DNA from: Bacillota bacterium
GTDB lineage: Bacteria > Bacillota > Clostridia > Christensenellales > Christensenellaceae
Reading direction: 5' to 3'
DNA: 51,305 nt
NCBI GenBank assembly: GCA_023393165.1
Contig: JAEWMJ010000017.1
Location: 1 to 51,305 of the forward strand
Shown: piece after piece, positions 1 through 8,172 of the stretch
Position numbering within the stretch: the first letter of the stretch is position 1
Layout: every line of letters starts with the position of its first letter
Made by a program: the position numbers and the translations under genes
Notes under the pieces: model-generated
The model's input: only the letters and a program-made list of their open reading frames with translations
The model's database searches: none
Told to the model about the DNA's origin: nothing

Positions 1-2
1 TC

Positions 3-158
3 ATAACGCTGGCGTCCATGCTTCGGATACCCGTCAACATGCACAATGTGGCGGAAGACAGGGTATTCCGCCCCAGCGCATGGAACTCATTCGGAACGCA
101 GGATAGGGAAGGCGCGGACTATCGGGCTTGCCAAAACTTCGGCCCCGTGTACAAGTAA
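3..158 (+). CDS. 3' end of an unidentified protein gene (partial)
   Basis: One frame is open from the window edge to a TAA at 156-158, giving about 51 residues that end in NFGPVYK. Codons are mixed and GC-rich at third positions, like the genes further right, so this is probably the C-terminus of a gene that begins before the window. I do not recognise the family. No start codon with a Shine-Dalgarno sequence is visible inside the stretch. The stop lies 10 bases before the dispersed repeat that follows. Chance openness over 51 codons cannot be excluded. Confidence 0.45.
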   Translation: MTLASMLRIPVNMHNVAEDRVFRPSAWNSFGTQDREGADYRACQNFGPVYK

Positions 159-168
159 TATCATTCAT

Positions 169-403
169 GCTGCTGAGAAGGCCTAACTGCTGCGTTATTT
201 CTCCGCTTGGTCCTCGGCGTAGGTTTATACTACGCCTGCTTCGCCTCGGCACTTCGCTATGGGCTTGTGCTGCGCGTAAGCAAAAAGGCAAGCTGGCGCT
301 TGCACTCGCCTCATGCTCAGTGAGCTTTCGCCTTCCTTTTTCCGCCGCTGGCGGCGGTCGGCTCAGCTCTCTAAATGCCTCGTATCAGAGCCTTTCGGCA
401 GCC
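169..403 (+). repeat. Dispersed repeat with terminal inverted repeats, copy 1
   Basis: This stretch of about 235 bases starts GCTGCTGAGAAGGCCTAACT and ends GCCTTTCGGCAGCC. The two ends are imperfect inverted repeats of each other. The same left end, inner blocks (a CAGTGAGC..TTCGC.TTCC block, a GGCGGTCGGCTCAGCTCTC-like block) and right end recur at 16810-17000. The copies differ in length, mainly in the middle. No convincing protein is encoded. It sits between a gene end and a terminator, so it is intergenic. It looks like a MITE-like or REP/structured-RNA element, and the sequence does not decide which. Confidence 0.75.
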
Positions 404-430
404 TTCATTTGTGCGTTTTCAGAATAATAG

Positions 431-607
431 GGTTATTGTTTATGCTATAGCTTTTTACAGGTGCCATTCAGGCATACCAAGATTTATTCCTCCGAGCGGG
501 AATGGGAACGGCCTGCCGGCAAAACTGCGAAATTCCACGCAGATGTGCACGATTCCGCAAAGGCATGGTATACGCAGGCCGGCGGGCCGGGACCCGGACC
601 CGGATAA
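431..607 (+). pseudogene. Possible gene remnant
   Basis: After a double stop at 425-430 one frame stays open to a TAA at 605-607, about 58 codons. It has coding-like composition and ends in a Gly-Pro run after WYTQAGG. It has no clear start codon or ribosome binding site and I do not recognise it. It may be debris from a gene disrupted near the repeat at 169-403, or chance. The rest of 404-640 holds nothing else I can name. Confidence 0.2.
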
Positions 608-640
608 TCGAATGAGATCAGGCTGAATAGAATATGCTAT

Positions 641-667
641 AAAAAAACCGCCAGGGCGGTTTTTTTA
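641..667. terminator. Rho-independent terminator, symmetrical
   Basis: A short GC stem, ACCGCC/GGCGGT with loop AG, is flanked by seven A on the left and seven T on the right. It can act in both directions. It separates the material at 1-607 from the catabolic operon that starts at 847. Confidence 0.8.
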
Positions 668-736
668 TTTTATTAAAGGTTAAATAATATGTATATTATT
701 GTGAAATAATAATTTTCAGTTTGGCGGTAAAATATA

Positions 737-765
737 TTGACAAAAAATAAAAAATACAATAATAT
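737..765 (+). promoter_or_regulatory. Promoter of the catabolic operon
   Basis: TTGACA at 737-742 is followed by a 17-base spacer and TAATAT at 760-765, in a very AT-rich stretch. It lies about 80 bases before the first gene of the cluster (847). The -10 overlaps the palindrome at 751-778, so repression by a bound regulator is plausible. Match quality is good at -35 and fair at -10. Confidence 0.65.
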
Positions 766-778
766 AAAATTGTATTTT
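751..778. promoter_or_regulatory. Palindromic operator candidate over the -10
   Basis: AAAATACAAT (751-760) and ATTGTATTTT (769-778) form a perfect 10-base inverted repeat with an 8-base centre. The half-site ATTGTAT also occurs at 13487-13493, just after the -10 of the GntR-type regulator gene of this cluster. I infer that this regulator binds both places. FadR-family operators are typically short palindromes with TNGT/ACNA-like halves, which fits loosely. Confidence 0.5.
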
Positions 779-846
779 AGATAAAGAATGTTAATTTCCT
801 CATTTCATAAAAATACATAAAATCTATTATAAAGGTGGGTCATGTT

Positions 847-2286
847 ATGAAGATGATTATTAATGGGAAAGAAGTCGATTCCGTAAGCGGCAAAACAATG
901 GACGTAATCAATCCGGCGAATATGGAATTTATCGATACCGTACCCTGCGCAAACGAGCAGGATATCGAAACGGCGGTACAGGCTGCCGTAGCCGGGAAGA
1001 AGCAATGGCGGAAGGTACCCATGTATAAGCGTGTGGCAATCATCGAAAAATTCACCCAACTTCTCGAGCGCGACATGGATAAATTTACCCGCCTGATGTG
1101 TTCCGAGACAGGAAAACCCTTATATGCCTGCGTGGATGAATCGTACGCCTGCATCAATATATTCAAGGCTTATTGCGAAAAGGCGAGAAACTACGGCGGA
1201 AATTCGCTTCCGATAGACAGCGAACCGCGCGTGGAGGGCGATCTGATATTTACCGTACGGGAACCGTTGGGCGTTGTTGCCTGTATCGTTCCTTTCAATT
1301 ATCCTACGGAACTCTTTGCGCATAAGGTAGCGCCCGCACTGGTTACCGGAAACGTTGTGATCATAAAGCCGTCAAGCGACACGCCTCTTGGAAATATCTA
1401 TTTAACCAAACTTCTTCTGGAAGCCGGCGTTCCGGCCGGGGCCGCGCAGTTAGTAACAGGCAGCGGCTCCGTAATAGGGAAACTCTTATCCAGCCATGAC
1501 AGTATTGACGCAATCAGCCTTACAGGCAGCACGCGCGTCGGCATAGAAACGGCTGCCAATGGTGCGAAGAACTTAAAACACGTATTTCTGGAACTGGGCG
1601 GTAACGATCCGTTTATCATATTCAACGACGCAGATCTGGATCGTGCGGTGGAGGAGACCCTGGCGGGCCGCGCAAGCAACGCAGGGCAAACCTGCTGCGG
1701 AAGCAAACGCTTTATCGTGCAGAACGGCGTAAAAAAAGAATATACAAAGAAACTTCTTGAAGCCCTGAAGAAACTTAAAGTTGGGGACCCGATGGCTCCG
1801 GATACCGTATACGGCCCGCTGATCACCGAACGCGCAGCCATGGATGTGGAGCAGCAGGTGAAAAAGACCATAGAACAGGGCGCAAAACTTCTGTATGGCG
1901 GAAAGAGATACAACCATACGTATTTTGAGCCCACATTGCTTGCGGACGTAACGCCTCAAATGGATATTGCAAAGGAGATGGAAGTTTTCGGGCCTGTGTT
2001 CCCCGTGATCGGTTTTTATACCGTGGAAGAAGCGATAGAGATCGCAAACGCGGCTCCATACGGGCTCTCGAGCGGCGTTTTGACCTCAGATATGGGAACG
2101 GCGCTGAAAGTAGCCATGGAGATGGAAGCCGGCACATGCGTGATCAACGGCTGCGGCAACTACCGGTCAGCGCATCTTGCGTTCGGCGGATATAAAATGA
2201 CAGGCATCGGCCGCGAAGGCGTAACCCATACGCTGGACGAATATACGCAGGAAAAAAGCATCGCGTTTAAAAAATTGTTGTATTAA
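847..2286 (+). CDS. NAD(P)-dependent aldehyde dehydrogenase, succinate-semialdehyde dehydrogenase-like
   Basis: A 479-aa member of the classical non-acylating ALDH superfamily, which oxidises aldehydes to acids. Visible motifs are PFNYP (Asn near residue 151), the GSTRVG nucleotide-binding turn, ELGG with the general base Glu near 249, and GQTC with the catalytic Cys near 283. Length is normal. I place the start at ATG 847 because AAGGTGG at 831-837 is well spaced for it; the GTG at 835 lies inside that ribosome binding site. It is the first gene after the promoter at 737-765 and precedes the glycyl radical enzyme by 36 bases. Given the 4-hydroxybutyrate genes downstream, succinate semialdehyde or a related C4 semialdehyde is the likeliest substrate. 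This is context, not proof. Confidence 0.85.
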   Translation: MKMIINGKEVDSVSGKTMDVINPANMEFIDTVPCANEQDIETAVQAAVAGKKQWRKVPMYKRVAIIEKFTQLLERDMDKFTRLMCSETGKPLYACVDESYACINIFKAYCEKARNYGGNSLPIDSEPRVEGDLIFTVREPLGVVACIVPFNYPTELFAHKVAPALVTGNVVIIKPSSDTPLGNIYLTKLLLEAGVPAGAAQLVTGSGSVIGKLLSSHDSIDAISLTGSTRVGIETAANGAKNLKHVFLELGGNDPFIIFNDADLDRAVEETLAGRASNAGQTCCGSKRFIVQNGVKKEYTKKLLEALKKLKVGDPMAPDTVYGPLITERAAMDVEQQVKKTIEQGAKLLYGGKRYNHTYFEPTLLADVTPQMDIAKEMEVFGPVFPVIGFYTVEEAIEIANAAPYGLSSGVLTSDMGTALKVAMEMEAGTCVINGCGNYRSAHLAFGGYKMTGIGREGVTHTLDEYTQEKSIAFKKLLY

Positions 2287-2322
2287 AACAGCTACCCGTT
2301 TTGTAAGTGGAGGTAAATTTTA

Positions 2323-4671
2323 ATGGCGCTTTCAAAAAAAATGCACCTGCTGAAAGACAGGCTTTTTGATATAGAATTTCACGATCCGGGCGTGTGGTAT
2401 TTTACCGATACAAACATTCTGGACGAAATGCCCTGGCTGGTATCGGAACCTCTTGTAGTGCGCAAAGCGTACGCCCAGAAGTATATGGGCGAGCATTTGC
2501 CTGCGGTGATCAAACCGGACGAATTGATCACCGGGCGCGGGAACCAGAACAGCGTGGGCTGGGGTACGATTATGCCGATTTATTACACGGAGAAAGAAGG
2601 CAGGGAAGCGGCGAGGCATCAGCTGAACGAAGCGTCTGTCTGGGGGCATCATCCGCCGCGCTGGGATAAGATACTTTCCCTGGGCGTCAAAGGCGTGGCG
2701 GAAGAAATCAGCCGGGCGGTTGAGGACCAGCTTGCGCAGAATGACCCGGACGATCTTGCACTGATGGAATACCGCGCAATGCTGATCGCTCTCGACGGCG
2801 TCGCCATATTCGCAAAAAGGCATGCGGACGCGGCGTTAAAGGAAGCGTGCAGTTGCACGGACCAGGATAGGCGCGCGGAACTTCTCACAATGAACAATAA
2901 CTGCCGGCGTGTCCCCATGCTTCCGGCCGAGACCTTCGCGCAGGCCCTGCAGGCATTCTGGTTTACCTATTGCATCATCAACAGCGGCGGAGAGTATATC
3001 CCGCTGGGCCGCGCGGACCAGATACTGTATCCGTATTATGAAAAAGATATCAGGGAGGGCGTCATAACAAAGGAAGAGGCCCGTGACCTGATGGCAAGTT
3101 TTCTGGTGAAATGCAACGAGAAGATCGTGACGGACACCAAAAAAGCCGAGAACCATTACAACTTCGGCCTGTTCAGCCAGGGCGTCACCCCGGATGAAAA
3201 AAGTGAGGAAAGCGGCACAAACCAGACCGGCGGCTATAATACCAGGGCTCTTACCTGGCAGAACGACCAGGCTATCGACAGCGACGCGAATTTTAATTAC
3301 GGGCAGTCGGGAAACGACTGGCTGATGAACTGTATGGTGGGCGGGCAGACGACCGACGGGAAGGACGCGACAAACGACCTGTCCTATATGATTTTAGAGA
3401 TCATGAACGAGATGAACCTTTTAATGCCCACAATGGGCGCGCGCATCCATAAAAATTCCCCTCCGGAGTTTGTGGATACGGTCGCGCGCGTACTTCGGTA
3501 CGGGCAGGGCGAACCCGTGGTCTATAACGATGAGGTAACAATAAAGGGATTCGTTGATTTCGGCATCCCTATTCAGGAAGCGCGGGATTATTCCAACGAC
3601 GGGTGCTGGGAAACCCTGATACCCGGCAAAAGCTATTTCACCTATGCGCATGTCATGAACCTGCGCTGCGTGGAATGGGTGCTGTTCCGCGGCATATCAC
3701 AGCATAATAAAAAGATGGAAGGGCTGGATACCGGCGATCCCAGACAGTTTAAAACTTTTGAAGAATTTTATGAGGCGTATGCCAAACAGGTAAAGGAATA
3801 TATCGACAACCAGTGCAAGCGCAGGCTGGAGAGCTTTGGATTAAGCTACATGGTTGCGCCCGATCCGCTGATGTCTTCCCTGATGGACGATTGTATTTTA
3901 AAGGGGCGGGATATCACGCAGAATGGCAGCAGGTATTATTTCCACCAGATACTGGTAACAGGATTTGCAAATACCGTGGATGCCCTGGAAGTGATCCGCG
4001 AACTGGTTTACGAAAAGAAGGTAATCGGTTTAAACGAGCTGATCCGGGCTCTCTCCGCAAACTGGGAAGGGTATGAACCGCTCAGGATGCGCGCAGCGAA
4101 CAGCGTCCCCAAGTTTGGAAACAGCAACGAAAAGGTTGACGCTCTGGGCGTGCGCATGCTGAAGGATTTTGAAGACTATGTGGAAGCATGGAACCGCCGT
4201 GATCTGCCCGTCAAGTTCCCCTGCGGCATCGGGACGTTTGAAAACTATGCGGCATTGGGAAGGGATATAGGCGCTTCCGCAGACGGGCGGTTTGATAAGG
4301 AGGCTCTTGCCCCCAATTATGCGCCCCAGCCCGGCGCGGATATCAAAGGCCCTACGGCCGCAATCAAGAGCGCGACTTTGCCCAACTTAAGCAAGTATTT
4401 TTCGGGCGCGCCGTTTGACCTTTCCGTTAATTCGAACGATTTTTTGGGAGAGGTGGGAATAGGGCGGCTCTCGTCACTGATCCGGTCATTCTGCGATATG
4501 GGCGGCCAGATCATGACGATCACCAGCGTGAACATAGAGGACCTTAAGGACGCAAAAGTGAACCCTGAAAAGCATAAAAATATACGCGTGCGCATGGGAG
4601 GGCTTTCGGCTTACTTTATCGCCATGTCTCCAATGCAGCAGGACAATATTATCAAAAGGTTTGAAAAATGA
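2323..4671 (+). CDS. Glycyl radical enzyme of unassigned substrate (dehydratase/lyase branch)
   Basis: A 782-aa PFL-like glycyl radical enzyme. The thiyl Cys is C428 in SNDGCWETLIPG; E430 keeps the Cys-x-Glu pair typical of GRE dehydratases and C-X lyases (glycerol and diol dehydratase, CutC, hydroxyproline dehydratase) and unlike the Cys-Cys of pyruvate formate-lyase. The radical loop is RMGGLSAYF with G760 as the radical site; the usual pattern is RVxGY, so Met, Gly and Leu are unusual. GGQTTDGKDATN (about 340-351) is the conserved GRE core motif. The Trp between Cys and Glu differs from the Val of the characterised enzymes I recall. The ribosome binding site GTGGAGGT precedes ATG 2323. The activase gene overlaps its 3' end by 4 bases. 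I cannot name the substrate. Neighbours point to a C4 hydroxy acid feeding succinate semialdehyde. Confidence 0.9.
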   Translation: MALSKKMHLLKDRLFDIEFHDPGVWYFTDTNILDEMPWLVSEPLVVRKAYAQKYMGEHLPAVIKPDELITGRGNQNSVGWGTIMPIYYTEKEGREAARHQLNEASVWGHHPPRWDKILSLGVKGVAEEISRAVEDQLAQNDPDDLALMEYRAMLIALDGVAIFAKRHADAALKEACSCTDQDRRAELLTMNNNCRRVPMLPAETFAQALQAFWFTYCIINSGGEYIPLGRADQILYPYYEKDIREGVITKEEARDLMASFLVKCNEKIVTDTKKAENHYNFGLFSQGVTPDEKSEESGTNQTGGYNTRALTWQNDQAIDSDANFNYGQSGNDWLMNCMVGGQTTDGKDATNDLSYMILEIMNEMNLLMPTMGARIHKNSPPEFVDTVARVLRYGQGEPVVYNDEVTIKGFVDFGIPIQEARDYSNDGCWETLIPGKSYFTYAHVMNLRCVEWVLFRGISQHNKKMEGLDTGDPRQFKTFEEFYEAYAKQVKEYIDNQCKRRLESFGLSYMVAPDPLMSSLMDDCILKGRDITQNGSRYYFHQILVTGFANTVDALEVIRELVYEKKVIGLNELIRALSANWEGYEPLRMRAANSVPKFGNSNEKVDALGVRMLKDFEDYVEAWNRRDLPVKFPCGIGTFENYAALGRDIGASADGRFDKEALAPNYAPQPGADIKGPTAAIKSATLPNLSKYFSGAPFDLSVNSNDFLGEVGIGRLSSLIRSFCDMGGQIMTITSVNIEDLKDAKVNPEKHKNIRVRMGGLSAYFIAMSPMQQDNIIKRFEK

Positions 4672-5576
4672 AGGCCAGAATAACGGACATACAGTATTGC
4701 TCGCTTTTCGACGGACCGGGAATCCGGACGATGATATTTTTTGCAGGCTGCGGGATGCGCTGCAAATGGTGCCAGAATCCGGAGGCGTTTTCAGATAAGG
4801 CTAAAGTCATGTTCAACGAAAGGCTTTGCATTGGTTGCGGCGAGTGCCTCCGCGCATGCCCGCATAACGCAATTGCTCCGGATGCCGCCGGCAATATGGT
4901 TTATAACAGGGGGCTTTGCCAAAACTGCCTTTCCTGCGTTAAAAATTGTTTCGCGCAGGCCCGGAGAGCCTCTGCTTTTGAAATATCTCTTGAAGATTTG
5001 TTGAAAGAAGCCGTCTCGGACGAGGTGTTCTTCCGCAATTCGGGCGGAGGCGTCACATTGTCGGGCGGAGAACCTCTCCTGCAGGCGGAATTCAACCGCG
5101 AATTTTTAAAGGAACTGAACAAAAGGGGGATACCGGCGGCAATCGAAACCGCAGGGTATTACCCGCGGGAAAACCTCGAAATGGTGCTTCCCTATACCGG
5201 CCTTGTTCTCTTTGATATCAAGATGATTGATCCAAAAAAGCATGAGGCGTGGACGGCTGTTGAAAACGGGAGGATCCTATCCAATTTTGAATACGTGGCT
5301 AAAAACTCGAAGGTGATTCTGCGCGTTCCGCTGATCCCAAATATCAACGACGGAGATGAGTTTGAAAAAATAATAGAGTATGTTTTAAAAACGGGAAATG
5401 TAAACGAACTGCACATACTGCCTTTCCACAATATCGGTGACGAAAAATACGCGCAGCTCGGAATCGTTTATCCGCTACACGGTTTTTCCACGCAAAATGG
5501 AAGCGGGATAGAAAGATGCGCCAGGATAGCCCAAAATGCGGGATTAAGAGTCAGCGTAGGAGGCAGGGGCTTTTAG
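4668..5576 (+). CDS. Glycyl radical enzyme activating enzyme (radical SAM)
   Basis: A 302-aa radical SAM activase that installs the glycyl radical on the upstream enzyme. The SAM cluster motif CxxxCxxC is C28, C32, C35 after FDGPGIRT. Two ferredoxin-type 4Fe-4S motifs follow (C54/57/60/64 and C84/87/90/94), the dicluster insert found in activases of non-PFL GREs. The SAM-binding SGGEP motif lies near residues 131-135. The ATGA overlap with the GRE stop indicates translational coupling and dedicates this activase to that enzyme. Length is usual for the family. Confidence 0.93.
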   Translation: MKARITDIQYCSLFDGPGIRTMIFFAGCGMRCKWCQNPEAFSDKAKVMFNERLCIGCGECLRACPHNAIAPDAAGNMVYNRGLCQNCLSCVKNCFAQARRASAFEISLEDLLKEAVSDEVFFRNSGGGVTLSGGEPLLQAEFNREFLKELNKRGIPAAIETAGYYPRENLEMVLPYTGLVLFDIKMIDPKKHEAWTAVENGRILSNFEYVAKNSKVILRVPLIPNINDGDEFEKIIEYVLKTGNVNELHILPFHNIGDEKYAQLGIVYPLHGFSTQNGSGIERCARIAQNAGLRVSVGGRGF

Positions 5577-5592
5577 AAAAGAGGAAAATGAA

Positions 5593-6693
5593 ATGATGTT
5601 TCGTATCAAGCCGGCGATCCATTCAATGGACACGGCTGCAGAACTGTTCAGGGAATTTAATATCGGAAAAGAAGATCTCATAATCACAAACGAATATGTG
5701 CTCATGCCCCATATGAACGGCCTGAAACCGGATTGTACAATCCTGTTTCAGGAAAAATTCGGCGCGGGGGAACCGTCCGATGAAATGATCGACGGTATTT
5801 TAAAGGAAGCAAACAAGCGGGACTATAAACGCATTTTTGCCATAGGCGGCGGTACCGTGCTGGATATCGGCAAGCTGCTTGTTTTCGGGGAAGGGTATAC
5901 GTGCGGCGAGCTTTTTGAAAAAGGCGCTGTCTTGCCCAAGAAACGCGAATTTGTCGCAGTACCCACCACCTGCGGTACGGGCAGCGAAGTAACATGCATT
6001 TCCATTGCGGAAATCAAGGAAAAGCATACAAAGATGGGACTTGCGGTGGAACAGCTTTTCCCGGACCACACCGTGCTTATTCAGGGACTTTTGAAAACTC
6101 TTCCTTACGGCGTGTTTGCGGCCAGTTCCATAGACGCGCTCATCCATGCGATGGAGTCCTTAATATCTCCCAATGCAAACGAGTTTACCAGGGTATTCAG
6201 TGAAAAAGCCATGTGGATGATACTTTTCGGCTATCGGAAAATTACCGGAGAGGGCAGGGACGTATTGCCGGATCTGATCGGCGGTTTTCTGACGGCTAGC
6301 TGTTTTGCCGGTATCGCGTTTGCTAACGCGGGCGTTGGCGCAGTGCACGCCACCTCCTATCCACTGGGCGCCAATTTCCATATCCCGCACGGGAATGCGA
6401 ATTACCTGACGTTTGGAGCGGTGATGCGCGCATATCAGAAAAAGGGCGCGGATTTATCAGACCTTGAGGAAATATTGGAAAATTGCCTGGGAAAAGGAGA
6501 CGTTTGGGATACACTTACCAACCTGCTGGACCGGATCCTTACGCGCAGGGCGCTCCGGGAATACGGCATGGCGCAGTCCCAGATCGTCGGATTTGCGGAA
6601 TCCGTGATCAAAAGCCAGCAGAGGCTTTTAAAAAACAATCCCGTCGCGCTGACGCAGGCGGAGATAGAAGAAGTTTACAAAGAGTGTTTTTAG
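5593..6693 (+). CDS. 4hbD: 4-Hydroxybutyrate dehydrogenase (iron-type alcohol dehydrogenase)
   Basis: A 366-aa group III iron-dependent alcohol dehydrogenase. The NAD-binding GGGTVLD is near residues 86-92. Metal ligands are the Asp and His of IDALIHAMES and the His residues of GAVHATSYPLG and FHIPHGNAN. Length and overall pattern match the clostridial 4-hydroxybutyrate dehydrogenase, which reduces succinate semialdehyde to 4-hydroxybutyrate with NADH. The function rests mainly on context: 4-hydroxybutyryl-CoA dehydratase starts 9 bases downstream and the matching CoA-transferase follows. GAGG at 5581-5584 sets the start at ATG 5593; the next codon is also ATG. Confidence 0.85.
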   Translation: MMFRIKPAIHSMDTAAELFREFNIGKEDLIITNEYVLMPHMNGLKPDCTILFQEKFGAGEPSDEMIDGILKEANKRDYKRIFAIGGGTVLDIGKLLVFGEGYTCGELFEKGAVLPKKREFVAVPTTCGTGSEVTCISIAEIKEKHTKMGLAVEQLFPDHTVLIQGLLKTLPYGVFAASSIDALIHAMESLISPNANEFTRVFSEKAMWMILFGYRKITGEGRDVLPDLIGGFLTASCFAGIAFANAGVGAVHATSYPLGANFHIPHGNANYLTFGAVMRAYQKKGADLSDLEEILENCLGKGDVWDTLTNLLDRILTRRALREYGMAQSQIVGFAESVIKSQQRLLKNNPVALTQAEIEEVYKECF

Positions 6694-6702
6694 GAGGAAA
6701 TA

Positions 6703-8172
6703 ATGAAAACATCTGCTGAATATGTGAAAAGCTTAAAGAAGCTGAAACTCAAGGTATATCTGATGGGCGAAGAGGTGAAAGACCCGACGGAAGACCCCAT
6801 AATCCGCCCGTCGATGAATTCGGTCGCAATGACTTATGAACTGGCTGAAAAACCCGAACACGAAGACCTTATGACGGCGACTTCCAGCCTGACCGGCAAA
6901 AAGATCAACCGCTTTAACCATATCCACCAGAGCACGGACGACCTTATAAAAAAGGTCAAGATGCAGCGGCTGCTGGGCCAGAAAACCGCCGCCTGTTTCC
7001 AGCGCTGCGTGGGTATGGACGCGGCCAACGCGCTTTACTCCACTACATTTGAAATGGATAAGAAGCTTGGCACAGGCTACTTCGAACGTTTCAAGAAATA
7101 CTGGACGTATATTCAGGATAACGACTTGGTGGTGGACGGCGCAATGACGGACACCAAGGGAGACCGCGGACTTTCCCCTTCCGGGCAGGCGGACCCGGAC
7201 CTATATCTGCACGTGGTGGAGCGCAGACCGGACGGCATTGTTGTGCGCGGCTGCAAGGCGCACCAGACCGGAATGATCAATTCGCACGAAGTGATCGTTA
7301 TGCCCACCATAGCCATGCGGCCGGAAGACAAAGACTATGCGGTAGCGTTTGCGATCCCAAGCGATACGGAAGGCGTCTTCATGATCTATGGACGGCAGTC
7401 CTGCGATACGCGCAAACTGGAGAAGGACGTGGAAATCGATCTTGGAAACTGCACCTTCGGCGGACATGAAGCGCTGGTGATTTTTGAGGACGTATTTGTA
7501 CCGAACGACAGGATATTCATGGATGGCGAAACCGAATTCGCGGGCATGCTGGTGGAGCGGTTCGCTTCCTACCACCGACAGAGCTACGGCGGCTGCAAGG
7601 TGGGTGTGGGCGACGTGCTGATCGGCGCGGCAGCGCTTGCCGCAGATTACAACGGCTGTGCAAAAGCTTCCCATATCAAGGATAAACTCATTGAAATGAC
7701 GCACCTCAATGAAACGCTGTATGCCTGCGGGATATCCTGTTCGTGTGAAGGCTCCAGAACCGAATCCGGCAATTATTTTGTGGATACGCTTTTGGCCAAC
7801 GTATGCAAACAGAACGTAACGCGTTTTCCTTATGAGATCGCTCGGCTGGCGGAGGACATTGCGGGCGGGATCATGGTGACCATGCCGTCCGAACAGGATT
7901 ATAAAAATGAAAAATTAAAGCCTTATATAGACAAATACTTGAAAGGCGTCGCGGATGTACCCACCGAATACAGGATGCGCGTACTCCGGCTGATAGAGAA
8001 TATCACACTGGGCGCAGCGGCGGTGGGATACCGTACGGAATCCATGCACGGAGCGGGTTCGCCCCAGGCGCAGCGCATTATGATCGCGAGGCAATCCAAC
8101 CTGCCGGCAAAAAAAGAACTGGCGAAAAATATCTGCGGGATTCTCAGACGGGAAAAAGAAAAAAACGGCTGA
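6703..8172 (+). CDS. abfD: 4-Hydroxybutyryl-CoA dehydratase / vinylacetyl-CoA delta-isomerase
   Basis: A 489-aa flavin and 4Fe-4S enzyme that converts 4-hydroxybutyryl-CoA to crotonyl-CoA by a radical mechanism and is oxygen sensitive. The four cluster ligands known from Clostridium aminobutyricum (C99, C103, H292, C299) are present with a one-residue shift: C98 and C102 in AACFQRC, H291 and C298 in YHRQSYGGC. Length is the usual one. GGAGG overlapping the preceding TAG stop is a strong ribosome binding site. This is the diagnostic gene of the cluster: it fixes 4-hydroxybutyryl-CoA as an intermediate. The next gene overlaps its stop by one base. Confidence 0.97.
   Translation: MKTSAEYVKSLKKLKLKVYLMGEEVKDPTEDPIIRPSMNSVAMTYELAEKPEHEDLMTATSSLTGKKINRFNHIHQSTDDLIKKVKMQRLLGQKTAACFQRCVGMDAANALYSTTFEMDKKLGTGYFERFKKYWTYIQDNDLVVDGAMTDTKGDRGLSPSGQADPDLYLHVVERRPDGIVVRGCKAHQTGMINSHEVIVMPTIAMRPEDKDYAVAFAIPSDTEGVFMIYGRQSCDTRKLEKDVEIDLGNCTFGGHEALVIFEDVFVPNDRIFMDGETEFAGMLVERFASYHRQSYGGCKVGVGDVLIGAAALAADYNGCAKASHIKDKLIEMTHLNETLYACGISCSCEGSRTESGNYFVDTLLANVCKQNVTRFPYEIARLAEDIAGGIMVTMPSEQDYKNEKLKPYIDKYLKGVADVPTEYRMRVLRLIENITLGAAAVGYRTESMHGAGSPQAQRIMIARQSNLPAKKELAKNICGILRREKEKNG

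Noticed and set aside
128..427. A 99-codon plus-strand frame across the repeat at 169-403
   Set aside because: It follows the repeat, is Arg/Leu/Ser-rich and is not kept in the second copy of the repeat, so it is not a gene.
805..1166. Minus-strand open frames over the start of the aldehyde dehydrogenase gene
   Set aside because: They lie opposite a certain gene, lack ribosome binding sites and show no domain.
2323..4671. Calling the GRE pyruvate formate-lyase or hydroxyproline dehydratase
   Set aside because: It lacks the Cys-Cys pair of pyruvate formate-lyase, its active-site surroundings differ from hydroxyproline dehydratase as I recall it, and no pyrroline-carboxylate reductase gene is nearby.
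5593..6693. Reading the iron alcohol dehydrogenase as a propanediol or lactaldehyde reductase paired with a diol-dehydratase GRE
   Set aside because: The directly following abfD and abfT and the absence of microcompartment or acylating aldehyde dehydrogenase genes favour 4-hydroxybutyrate dehydrogenase.
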